DNA from: Mytilinidion resinicola
Taxonomy: Eukaryota; Ascomycota; Dothideomycetes; Mytilinidiales; Mytilinidiaceae
Length of the DNA: 64,000 nt
Reading direction: 5' to 3'
Assembly: GCF_010093595.1 (NCBI RefSeq)
Contig: NW_022985439.1
Coordinates: 572,441 to 636,440 of the forward strand
Shown here: in pieces, positions 21,025-32,161 of the stretch
Numbering within the stretch: the first letter of the stretch is position 1
Layout: each line of letters opens with the position of its first letter
Notes under the pieces: generated by a model
Told to the model about the DNA's origin: nothing
The model's database searches: none
Seen by the model: the letters and a program-made list of their open reading frames with translations, nothing else
Translations under genes and position numbers: made by a program

Positions 21025-24000
21025 ATGTGTTACGAAACCTGTTTCATCGTTCTCCGCGGGGATGTTTTCTCCTCTACACCCTCCTACTTCCCTGACGTCC
21101 CCCAACGTCCCGAACCCACCCCAGCGCCCCTCTTAACCCCCTTCTCCGGCCTAGACCAATTTGAAGCCTCCTTCGACGACGACACTCGCGGCGCAGCCAG
21201 CCACCTCCTCGCCCCTCTCATCCCCCTGGGCAACTCTATCGAGAACTGGGCCCCCGCCTCCTTCCATAAAGCCATCACGACCGCCTTCCGCCCCGACCTC
21301 CTCGGCGACATCAGCCTGATCTACTCCAAACACCTCTTCCCGCCGCCCGACCCGAAACGCAAACGCTTCTACGCCCTCGCCGACAAACACATCGCCATGG
21401 CACCGCCCCCCATGCATCCCCCCTTCGCGCTCTACACCGGCTCCGGCGCCGCCTGGTACAGCGACGTCGCGCTCCTCTGCGAGCACTCCACCGCGTCCGC
21501 CTTCGATCTCGCAAACGTGGAACAGCTGCACATGCAGTGGCTCTACCAAGCCGAAGAAGTCTTCAAGGCGCAGCCGTTCCGGCGATACCTCCTCGGCATC
21601 CTCTTCATCCGCCCGGCGGCTATTATCGTGTACAGCGACCACTCTGAGAATGTGGTCAGCTTGCCGCTGATGTTCACGCAAAGCGGAACAATGCGGCGAT
21701 GTTGGCGCGGTTTGTCCTGCGGTTTGTGGACAGTGGGAGGGTGGAGAGGGGGCAGATGCGGACGGAGAGTCCGTATCTGGATGCGTTTTGGTTTGGGAAG
21801 TCTGGTGGCGGGAGAGGAGGGTGCTGCATGTGAATGAGGTCGTTAGGGGGCCGTTCACAAGAGTGGCGTGGGTGGAGAGGGTGGGGAAGGCGGAGGTGGA
21901 GATGGCGAAGGGGGAGTTGAAGGTGATAATGGAGGAGAGGGAAGATGGTAGTGAGCAGAATGAGGATATGGACGAGGCAGACTGTGAAGAGTATAGGGAG
22001 GTTGAAGATGAGTATGCGATGCGTGAGGGGAGTGGTGAAGAACATAGGGAAGGAGATGTGGAAATAAGCAGGAAAGCTGACATTACTGTCCCCCCGAAAG
22101 CTGTTCCTATCTCGTTCGCGTGTAGGGGCGGTTTCGTTCAAAAATCGGCCGAAGCTGCTGGAAACTAGACGTCTGTCACATCTGCGTCTATTTGGGACAA
22201 AGTCACTATCACGGTCACGGAACACGCCCGAAAAGAACCTGCTCAGGCTAGCGAAACCAAACCCGCCGGCGATGATACCACCATGATGGATACCTCCTGC
22301 CAGGAAACCCACGATTGTGCGTCATCTGGTGCACAAGGCAGCTCCTCAATTCTAATCGAAGATGAAAATACCGTCATGATGGATGTCTCAAATGCAAACC
22401 TTCAGGATCTGGCATCAACGCCGGAAGATGGTAAACTCGCTGAAGGACGCGACGATACCTCCGTGGCGGCCGAAGATGGCTCAGAGAATGGAGACGAGAA
22501 AGCAGAAACAGACTTCCCCGATGGCGACGCAAACAATGACCAAGTCTACCGCGAACACATAACCGAAAAGTGGGAGGATAACCTCGCCAATGACGACGAT
22601 GAGTGGAGTAGCTCCACAGAAGAAAGTCCAATGACTCCTCCGCCAGGTATGTCAGTCATAAAATGTGTCAGGAGCGATGCATTCAAGCCACGCAAATCTC
22701 GCAAGAAGTCCAAGAAGACCAGCACTCCTAAGCGGCGCAGGGATCTCGATACATCGGAATCAGAGGACTCTGATAACCCGAAAGCTCCTCCAGCGAAGAG
22801 GCGGAGGCGGAGGCGGCCCAAAGACCTGGATATCTCAGATGTTGACGACGACAAATCTCTGTTTGGTCGTGTGGGGAATAAAACAATACCTTGCCGAGGT
22901 CCCACCCGCAATAAAACCGTATATGTAGATTATGGGGCTGAAGGGCCCTTACCTTCTAAGTTCCGCATGGATGACTATTGGGCAGACCAGGGAAAGTTCT
23001 GTAATCCCGATCAGCTAAGATCCGGTTATTTCGACTGGTGCGACCGTGAGCTCAGCGCCGGAGAGGTCGCTGCTATCAAGGATATGCACAAGCGCTTGGA
23101 CGAATGGCATAAAGAGATATACGGCTATGAGGCAGAGGCACGAGTTCGGCGGGCTAGCCCGGAGGGCGCAAAGCAAGTAAAAGAGAGGGAAGAAGATCGG
23201 TATAGGGGAAAAGCGCAGAGGACGGAGGCGCTGTTGGAGCTCTTCTGGGGCAATAGGCACGATGCCAGATTCCCGTTCGCCAAAGAGGGGGGTGTTCATG
23301 CGAGGGGCTGGAAGATGAAGCTGGAGAACAACCAGTGGTATCTCGAAGGCTCGGATGTATGCAAGAACGAGACGAGAAAGTCGTTGGTCTTCGAGCATCC
23401 CTATACGAAGCGAGAGCGAACCGAGAATAACATGAGCCTCGAGGACAAACGGGCGTACGGTGTTGCAGACACTGGTTACGTCAAAGCGGCAAAGACATAC
23501 CTGCATGACCCCCTCGTGGTCGACGAAGATGGAGCGGAACTTTCTGGTGGTGGCCGTGAGGGAGTAGCCGCGAATGCCTGCGTCTTAAGACTTCCTGGGA
23601 ACTCGTAGGGCCTTCTAAAAACTCGCTACCCCGTCCTGAGGTTGAGATAATGCGGGATTTCCTTACTTTTAATGACCATGGCATCCCAACACCGTACTGG
23701 ATCAATTCCGCCTGGCCCGAGGATGCGAAAGGCCAGGCTATAGCCTCTGGACAGGTACCCCCTTGCTATGCGGAACTGACAGATATAAGACCGCAAAACT
23801 CTCCGAGGAGGATGACGCAGCTTCTAACGCCGTACTGCACTCCGCTCAATGACGTAGTGCACTCCCTGAGGAGTCCAAAAGACCTAATGCGGATTATAAG
23901 AGACGCAATTATCGTCTCCTACGACGCCTAGATAAGCGGCGACAGAGGAGTTATGCATGGGGATATCTCAATCGGCAACATTGTCGTCCCCCGTCAATAC

Positions 24001-24990
24001 ACCCCCCTCACCGGGAACACCACCTTCTCCGACCGCTAGGGCACCCTAATCGACTGGTCCAACACCCTCGACAAGCACGGCCTCTCCTGGCGCGGCCTCA
24101 CCCACAGCACACCTGGTTTCACCTCCACCTATCTCTCTATCCCGGAGAATCTCACGCACCGGAACCTCTGCCACGACATGGATTCCTTCTACCTCGTCAT
24201 CCTCCAGTGCGCCACCGAAGGCCCACCCCATCTGCACTACGCCGACGGCCCGGCCCCCCGCTTCATGCGCGCAATAGCCTCCATCGGCGTCGGCAGCGGC
24301 AAGAACCAAAAGATCCCGGACGAGCATGGCTGGGAGCTCCTTAAGCCGAACATGCGCACCGCCTACCTCGCCGACGAGAAATGGTGGCAGTGCATCCAAG
24401 CGCTCGGCAACATCCTGCACCGCGGCCGCTGCCAGCGCATCAAGTGCGTGATCAAGCCGCCGCCAGCAGAGGCGCCGCGTCGGGAGGTTTCATCTGCACG
24501 CACGCGAGGCCGGGCCGGCTGGGAGGAGGAAATACGAGCGCGCAATGAGTGGGAGTTGTCTGAGTACCAGGTGTGACTGAAGCGGCAGGAAGAGCTGAAG
24601 AAGGAGTGGCATCGGGTGCGCGCTTGCATTCCGAAAAATTATGCCTGGGAGCCGGATAGGGAGCGGCAGAGGGGAAAGTTGTGGGAAGGGGATAAGGAGG
24701 ATATTGAGGAGCATGAAAAGAATGATTTCTCGTGGCGCGCGGAGCATGAGGATTTTATGCATGGAGGCAAGTTTGAAAGGGTGGAGGAGGAGAGGAATGA
24801 GGGTGTGAAGAGGTTTTTGGAGGCGGTGAGGGTGATGGATGAGTATGTGGGGGATGGAAAGGCGGTGGAGGAGTTTGGGAAGATTCATAGGAAGCGAGAG
24901 CAGTGGCTGAGGCGGAAGCTGGAAAAGGAGAAGGCGGGCGGAAAACCCCCGGATCTGCATTATATCTCATTTGAAGTGTGCCGAACTTAA
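21025..24990 (+). pseudogene. Decayed FunK1-like fungal protein kinase gene
   Basis: About 1,300 codons read in one direction but broken at least six times. Frame shifts lie near 21,680, near 21,800 and between 23,557 and 23,608. In-frame stops are TAG at 22166, TAG at 23929, TAG at 24037 and TGA at 24574. Across these breaks protein-like sequence continues. Kinase hallmarks of the FunK1 family are present in the last third: RGVMHGDISIGNIVV (catalytic loop, with HGD for HRD), GTLIDWSN (in place of the DFG/DFD segment) and HDMDSFYLVIL. The N-terminal part has no known domain. The middle contains an acidic Ser/Asp-rich linker and a basic RRRRRR patch. A very charged helical tail ends at 24990. 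Introns cannot easily explain the breaks because few good donors flank them. Confidence 0.62.
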
Positions 24991-26452
24991 CATCCTATTC
25001 GGCTTATGTTAAGAGAGGGACTGATCTGAGACGGTGAAGGGAACCGTGCTTCGATCAAGCAGATAGATTCTAAGTACTGCCAGGCGTCTATTACCTTCGA
25101 GGACTTACCGACCTACATATCAGTTGCGCAATGGAGCAGCAACTTGAACGGCATGTATAGGCGGAGACGCGGTTGCTGGAAAACCCCTGTAGTCGCTTGA
25201 CTTGCCCGAGGCGTCATAGCGCGGAATCCTATCTCTACCTCCTCAAATTCCTCTTCTACCTCTCCATTCCGTTATTGCTATCTCCCTTCTATGAGGCCAC
25301 CTAACGGCGTTCTTCTATACCAAGAATTGTATCATGCTGCCGCCTTCTTCTGTTGCCTCTGCAAACTCAGCGTGTCTGGATCCGCAGCAGCGGCTTACGT
25401 TCAACGACAGAGGAGACATGGAGACAGGGAGTATCATACTCAAAACACAAAGAGACTGGAATTCTTTCGAACAGGTAGTAACAAGACATGCATATGCTCT
25501 TCAACTAGCCTTACACGAGCTACAGTCTTAGGTCGAATGATGGCCGATTCCCGAAAACACGCACTCCTAAAGTATTTGTGTACGAAGCCTTTCCGATTAA
25601 CCTTTTTGGATAGGTAAGACCTCAGTTGGCCAGGATACATACCTAGGAAAAGACACCATGAAGCCAGTGCCATACATCTGAAACGACGAATCAGCCTCAA
25701 TACGGACCTCAGAACTACATCAGGCCATGATTTATAGCTCCACACCTAGCCGATAGGCGGACGGCCGTTGGTTTTGTGCCTGACTACGATCCATTCAGCG
25801 TTCACCCTCGCTGTGCTTTTTTAAGCACCCTTTCCTGACCTCGGCCTCCGCAGCCGGTGAACGCCTGACTACGTTTAGGGCGACTAAAACGGGGTCTTGC
25901 GCTGCCATTCCAGCCAGTTGCCGGTAGGTCAGGGCTATACCCTGGGATTCCAACCTACATATGCGCTCGAGGTCCGAGCACAAAAGTGGGCCAGGTATCC
26001 GGAAATTCTTCATAGCCCTCTGAGCAGCATCACAAGCGTCAATCACGATTTCGAAAACTTCCACACAACGCCTTCCATTCATCGATTTTCACGGAGGACA
26101 TATCTTTTCATTTGACGGCTGGCACTGACAACTTAACCCGCATTTTTGTGCTGCATGCTCTTGGCTCCCATCGCAAGGCTGGAGGGTTGGAACGCCAAGT
26201 AAGCTAGGCACTTCGTGTCTGGTGCTTATATTTCTTCACCGGAAGTTATCCCTTTCTTATGTGGATCGTTGATGCACTTAGTTAATTCTGATACCCTCGC
26301 ACCGCTACTGGCAGCGTGCGCCAGATGGGCTCCATGCCGACTCATTATATGTATACGCTGTACTGCCATCGGTAAATGTTGAGATTCTTCTTGTGCTTTT
26401 GCCCTCCCCACACTCGTTCTATTTTCATATTCTTAATTTCACATGCTAAAGT
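24991..26452. other. Long intergenic region, one weak open frame
   Basis: No confident gene. On the minus strand, 25795-26082 is an ATG-initiated frame of 95 residues (MNGRRCVEVFEIVIDACDAA) with helical, protein-like composition. It might be a remnant of a larger gene, but it has no recognisable domain. The right end is the promoter of the next gene. Confidence 0.35.
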
Positions 26453-27916
26453 ATGAGGCTTTCAGCAATCAAAATACTCGCGGTATGGGGTGTTGCTTGC
26501 TTTTGGGAAGCAACAGCCCAGTATGCATACACAACTCCGGAGCCCGCTGTTAATGACTTTAATTCCGTGAACATAATCACTCAAGGCACTATTGCTCAAT
26601 TTGTATGGCTGATCAACTGTGCGTATTAACCTTAGAGCCCCAACCGGATCATCATAGGCTGACTATCGGTGCAGCAATGTATCAGCCTACCATCAGTGGA
26701 AACACTGTTCTCAACGACGACGGAGAGTGCTCTCTCTGGCTGACATCCTTTGAGTCCGAGGATTATACTTTATACTTGGCAGGTATGTATGCGTACCCTT
26801 GTTCTTCATGGACTGGCAAAGGTGTCCAAAAAGTTTCTTAGCAGTGCTGACTCTTCAATCATTTTAGCAAACGTGAAATCCGGTGGAGGTGGATTGTGGT
26901 CTTACAAGGTCGAACTCTCAGACGACGAAATTAGTGACAATGATGGAAAGTTCGTCTATTGCATCAAGCCTGTCGTCGATTCCATAACCAGCGACTACCC
27001 GACAACAGAGGATGAAGTACCTTCTCGTGGGTTTCTCATCCAGCAGGCCGTAGAAGTTGGCCCTCACAACCCCGCTACTCTTGCTGCCAAATCGACAGCA
27101 GCTGCCGCGCCGAGCACAGAGGCTGCTGCTTCGTCCGCCCCAGCGGCCGCCACAACGGTGGAAGCCGCTCCGCAGTCCTCGGATCAAGTTCAGGCTATAG
27201 TCATAGTGACAGGGCAAGTAGCTTCTTAAACAGTAGCTGACAACACTGCTGCAACAACTACCGGGCACTCAGAGTCTGGCGCCAGTCAAACCGGGAGTAC
27301 CAAGACAGCTGGAGGGAAGAGTAAGACGCATACTGGCACATCCTCATCCACCGGTACGGCCGCCGCCGCAGCTTCCACCAATAATGCCAACAATGCCAAC
27401 GAAGAAAAGTCGACCAGTGGAATCTCTACAGGTGAGAAAGTCGGCATAGCCATTGGTGTTATAGGGGTTGGATTGATTGGAGTCATTGGAGGTATTCTCC
27501 TCTTCCGACGACGACGTAGCAACATGCAAAAGATCTCAGAGATGCCGCCCAATGGCGCTCAGAACGCGACGCCGCAAAACAAAGCAATGCCTCCGGGACC
27601 GCCACCTGCTACCGGACAGTACTACGATCCACAGAACTCGATGCGAGAGAAGCCTGGCTACGCTGTACTCGGAGGTCAAAGCGCGCCACATGCTGCCGCA
27701 CCGCCGTATGCATCCCCTACCGCGCCACCTCAAGGTATGTACAAGCACAATGCGGCTCCAGGAACAGTATCGGACCCCTTCCAAGGCGCTGCAGAGATGT
27801 CTGGTGTATCGGGACGGTCTGGCGCTGCTCAGCCTGGTGCGGTTGAGATGCCGACGAACCAAGGGCATGGCAATTTGTACGTAGCCGAGCTCTCGGCCTA
27901 CGGAAGAACAAATTGA
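26453..27916 (+). pseudogene. Single-pass surface protein with Ser/Thr/Ala-rich stalk, broken by an in-frame TAA
   Basis: Exons 26453-26618, 26675-26782 and 26868-27916 join cleanly; introns start GTGCGT and GTATGT and end CAG and TAG. The N-terminus MRLSAIKILAVWGVACFWEA is a signal peptide. A short extracellular domain (about residues 25-165) contains a few Cys and many Asp residues. An Ala/Ser/Thr-rich stalk follows, then a membrane helix with Gly-zipper spacing (GEKVGIAIGVIGVGLIGVIGG) and an RRRR stop-transfer. The cytoplasmic tail is Pro/Ala-rich and ends at 27916. A TAA at 27227 interrupts the stalk, while the same frame continues for 229 codons to the real-looking end. CAA would restore the frame. 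If translated as is, only a secreted stub without anchor is made. The family is unknown. Confidence 0.6.
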
Positions 27917-28443
27917 TGCCTCTCCAAGACGTAGCTACTCAGGCATGGTTTCGTAGAAGGCGATTTTGTCTTGTTTCTGGTTGCCAAGCGCTGGTTGTAT
28001 TTAGTTGCGAATAAGATCGAGAACGGAAATCTTTCTCTAAGATGGTGCATTGTTATAGCGTTGGAAGTAATACAGTAATGAACATCGAAGATCCAGTCAT
28101 TTAAATAAGAAAGAGCGTCGATCACTAGTAGTGTTTGAGACATGACCTTGTTGGAGATATTGGGAAAGACACGTGGATAATCAGGCTCTTTCTCTTTCAA
28201 CTTTCATGCGGAGTAATTTTTGATTTTAATATGCCGTTACAATCCATTTCGTATCTCTCAAATTCCTTATCTCTTGGTATATACAATGTGTAGTATTCTT
28301 ATCTCGGTGACGAAGTAAACGTTGTGCATGCATCTCAATATTGCTTAATCAACTCTTATAAATACATCTTTCACTTCTATTTCTTGATTCTCACGAGTCA
28401 CTTGTTAAACAGTTCGAAAACTGGCTGATCCCAAAACACCGTC
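27917..28443. other. Intergenic, no gene seen
   Basis: AT-rich stretch holding the 3' flank of the surface-protein gene and the probable promoter of the RING gene. A TATAAAT-like string lies at about 28358. Confidence 0.4.
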
Positions 28444-29419
28444 ATGAGCCAATCAGCAAGCAATAATTCCGAATCCGCGGCGGCCATTCCAGACATTGAT
28501 TTTGAGGTCTTCGAAAGGTATCTTGGCCTTGATGCGCCGTTGACAGTACCCATCTCCCTGGATTCTTCGTGACCCCGTGATATGTCTGATTGAGGAATAC
28601 TCACGACACGTCATAGAAGATATCACCGAAAACACACCGAGACCTACTGAGAAGTATCGAGAACTTTGGCTCAGAACAGTTTCGATGCTCAACCCCCTCT
28701 TCCCCACGGCTACAGAACTTGAGTCATTTACAGCTTCTCTGCGAGATCGAGTTTCAGCAATTATCCGGACTCGGGGCTTACGTGAAGGCACAGGCACAGG
28801 CACAGACTTTTACGAGCTTTTCTTTGAGATACGTAACACCATCCAGTCCTATGCGTGCCAGTATTTTCTCCAGCTACACCACGATCTAGCTACAGACGTC
28901 CAATTTTGGACGGAGCTCTATTATGGGATCACTTCATTCGGACTGCTCTTTTGGCCAGCAGGTCCAAAGTCAGCGGAGGAGATTTCTACTGACCTCCAAA
29001 GCATTCGTCACCGCGTCCTATTTGGAAACCTTCGTACGATTTTCCTGAGTGTAGAAGAAACTGCAGCATTCTGCGACCCTCCCGATGATGATTGTGGGAT
29101 TTGCGTCAGTGGCTACGATCAATATCACGCTCCTGTAAGGGCTTTGGCCTGCAGTCATTTCTTTGGCCACGGCTGCTTGCTAAGCTGGCTGAATTTGAAC
29201 AACAGGGCTACAACCTGTCCTATGTGTCGAGCGCCCCTTGCAGTAGCACCCCCAGCCCTAGCATCTCAATCTGAATTAGAAGAACGCGCGAATGCCGCAG
29301 CTCGTCAAACTTGGCTAAGCTGGATGGATGAGCCGGACCAAGAGGGGTCTGCTCAAGATGAGTCTAAGTCTGAGCAAGAGGAGTGGGAGCAAGAGGAGTA
29401 TGAAGGCCGCACATCCTAA
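28444..29419 (+). CDS. RING-H2-type zinc-finger protein (putative E3 ubiquitin ligase)
   Basis: The well-supported part is 28547-29419. Near residue 200 of this part is a complete RING-H2 pattern: CGIC, ACSH, GHGC and CPMC. It is followed by an acidic Glu/Gln-rich tail. The region before the RING is helical and unrecognised. The 5' end is uncertain. The ATG at 28444 (MSQSASNNSESAAAIPDIDF) opens a frame that hits TGA. A 40-nt intron, GTCTTC to ACAG (28507-28546), would join it in frame, but this is unusually short. Alternatively a small frameshift exists or translation starts at an internal Met. RING proteins of this kind usually transfer ubiquitin from an E2 to substrates; the substrate is unknown. 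Confidence 0.65.
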
Positions 29420-30128
29420 GCACACTCATATTTACGACGACCAGAGGTGACATTCGCCCATGGCTAAGTTACGTGCCGATACGTGATGTAGAAAGAGAAG
29501 GCCATACTGTTCCTTTCCTAATCTTAGTTCTATGCTTTGAACAGTTCTGCTCCTTTAAAGCACTGTAATATAGAAAGAAATAGAACGATATACGTACTCT
29601 ACCACAACCCTTCAAGAGGACATTTCGGTTTCCGTATAATCTGCACCGGGACAAGTGAGAAAGGGACTTTGTGGGTTAAAGATACAAACCGGCGACCTTT
29701 GACCAAGCTTTCCGCCCCCAATACTAGCTCTGCCCTCCCGCGATCAATCCATACTTAAAGAGGAATTTAGACGAAAAGCGGATCCACAATTTATAAACGA
29801 GCACACCAATCCCATCGTCTCCTAAAGCTCTCGGCGAATCAGCTCCGGGATCTGCGCTGACTGGCGTCGCGGGGATTATGGGGCTGATTTCGGTGCCGCC
29901 AGCCCTACTCCGTATATCTACTCCAAGACAAGCTCTCGGTTCTGTTCCTGACACTTCCTTACCTCTCACCAGTACATACCTGCAAAATACCTCTGTTTCT
30001 TTCTTATCCATCGCGCATTTCTTTGATTTCCAATTCTTGATTCTTGATACCCGAAGTAGCCGACTCAACCGGGCGACATATACCCAACTTCCCCTCCCAT
30101 CCCATCCATACAGCTTCAAATCGACGTC
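29420..30128. other. Intergenic, promoter of the PLAC8 gene
   Basis: No gene recognised. The last about 200 bp are pyrimidine-rich and likely contain the transcription start of the next gene. Confidence 0.4.
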
Positions 30129-31152
30129 ATGGCTGACGCCCCAGAAGTCGTCCCAGGCAGCATCACACCCATGTTCCCTTCCGCCATCTCGCCCGCCCCA
30201 ATGGCGCCCACGGCCAGCGACGAGAAGTCGCCTGGCCCTCCTCACGCTCCCAAGGACCAAACGACCAAAGCACCCCGTACCGCAGACGTGTCCGACGAGA
30301 AAGAGATTCTCCAGCCAGAAGCTGATGAAGTTAGCCCAAAATACCCGATCGACGCGCAAGAATCGCCGAAAGATTCCAAGAGTTCGAAGTACGGGTTAGA
30401 TAGCAAAGCGGCGCCAGAGGCCGACCGAAAGAACCAAAAATATCCTGTGGAAGAGCAAGATCGGACGACACCGAAATACCCTGTTAATGATGAGGCGAGT
30501 CCAATTGGGGGCATCAAGCCCGATAACGACTTTGCGGGGTGCCGGGGGATTGATCCTGGGGGTCTGGAGGATGCGAGTCTTGTTGATCGGAGGAGACTGA
30601 ACACGGATGATGAAGGGGAGGATTGGCATGTTCCGCTGTGCGGGTGCTGTAGTGAGGAGTCGAGGAGTTTATGTGAGTGCTAGACCGTTGAACACTAGAA
30701 ATGGGATGGTGAAGGATGCTAATATGGTTTCTAAAGGTTGCGAAGCTGCGTTCATGCCTTGCATATTAGCAGGCCGGCGGTATCTGCGCGTTAAAAACAC
30801 CAAACCGAGCGAGATGACTAGTACAAATGCTTATGTGAGTCTTTATCCTGGCGTTTCTAGATAGCGCGAGGAAACGCCAACTCAGTCTCAGTGTCTTGGC
30901 TGCTTCGTCTTCACTGTTCCGTTGACACCCTTCTGGTGGGTTATGGGAATGTCCACACGAAGTGAGATCCGACATAAGTACGGCATACGGGGGAGCAACA
31001 AGGATGATTGCATGACACACTGCTTTTGTGCGTGGTGCGCACTCGTACAAGAAGAAAAGGAATTGCTATGGCATGAAGAACAAAGAGTCGGAAGTGGGTT
31101 AGACAACGGATACAGAAGGGGGGAGCAGATGGTTTATTCTCCCGCGAGGTAG
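30129..31152 (+). CDS. PLAC8 (Cys-rich) family protein with KYP-repeat N-terminus
   Basis: Exons are 30129-30672, 30737-30834 and 30892-31152, giving 300 residues. Introns start GTGAGT twice and end AAAG and TCAG. The C-terminal half is the PLAC8 domain: DWHVPLCGCC, then CCEAAFMPCILAGRRYLR made across the first splice, and later RSEIRHKYGIRGSNKDDC and HCFCAWCALVQEEKE. PLAC8 proteins are small plasma-membrane-associated proteins linked to metal resistance and cell-size control in plants; in fungi the role is poorly known. The first about 150 residues are disordered, with four loose repeats around KYP(I/V) or KYGL. Hydrophobic segments around the Cys motifs could insert in the membrane. Splicing is needed to build the conserved CC pair, which supports the model. 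Confidence 0.82.
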
Positions 31153-32161
31153 AGATTAAGACAGAAACGCTGAGGACCAAGTCGATAGGAACCGATAGGC
31201 GTGTGTATGTTCCTTAGCCAACGGAGATGGCGCAAGTAACTCGTCTACAGCCCCCCACGTGCGCTTCTCAACGTAAAGGAAGGCCTTCAGCCCACGTAGC
31301 TGCAACATCGGTGCCACCACCGCTTCTTGCATGGCCTGTTCATCATATCGCGTATGACTGTGATGGTTTAGTAGTACCCACATGTCTGCGTCTCCCCAAA
31401 CGGCCAGACTTTTATATTGGTGTCGGCCCAAGAACCAATCGAGGATTCCTGCAGGTCACGAAATCTGCAGCGTTGTGATAGAGGCCAGACCCTGAGATGG
31501 GATACTTTGCACGAACCAGAGGAAGGTTAGTGGATGAGCAAAGTTGAACGTGTTGGTTGAGTAAGGCAAGTCAATTCGCTTAGTGTAGATTTGCCGGCAG
31601 GTTAACAGAAGGCTCGGATTCGCACGCGAGACTCATTCGGCCAGCGTGGTAGTACGGATCAATCGCCTAGGGGCTTTAAAAGCATCTAGGCTCAGGTCGG
31701 AAGATTCCCGAGCAGCGCAGGGGACGGACTCCTCGGAAAGTCGGGAGGCAGTGGAAGAAAGAGCCCTCAAGCACTTTTGGACACGGATCTCGGCGGGCAG
31801 ACGAAGCAGAAGTGCGGATGTCTGCTCGAAGGAGAGCTCCGCAAGGCCCAGCTTCCGAACATGTCTATTTCACTTCTATCCCTTCTTCAGATGGGAGATG
31901 CAACTTCAATCTCGAAGAGGCCATTTAGGCTAGCGGTCAAGACACGTGTTTGACGCGTCCTAACGCGTCTACCTGACCTCTCACACCTTTTACCTCATCT
32001 CACCTTTCCGTCATAACCCGCGCATTTGTCTCCTTCGTATCTTCTCGTCTCGCCGCCCATCACATCCTCTCTCTCACTTTAATCCGGGGATTTTCATCTA
32101 ATCTTCGCTCCGAACTCAATTCCTGAACCTCACGAAACCGGCTTCAAGAAACGGATTCAAA
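31153..32161. other. Intergenic, no gene seen
   Basis: About 1 kb between two rightward genes. Short open frames only. The segment 31,970-32,100 is pyrimidine-rich (CTCACC, TCTCTC) and is the likely core promoter/5' leader of the DUF7587 gene. Confidence 0.4.
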
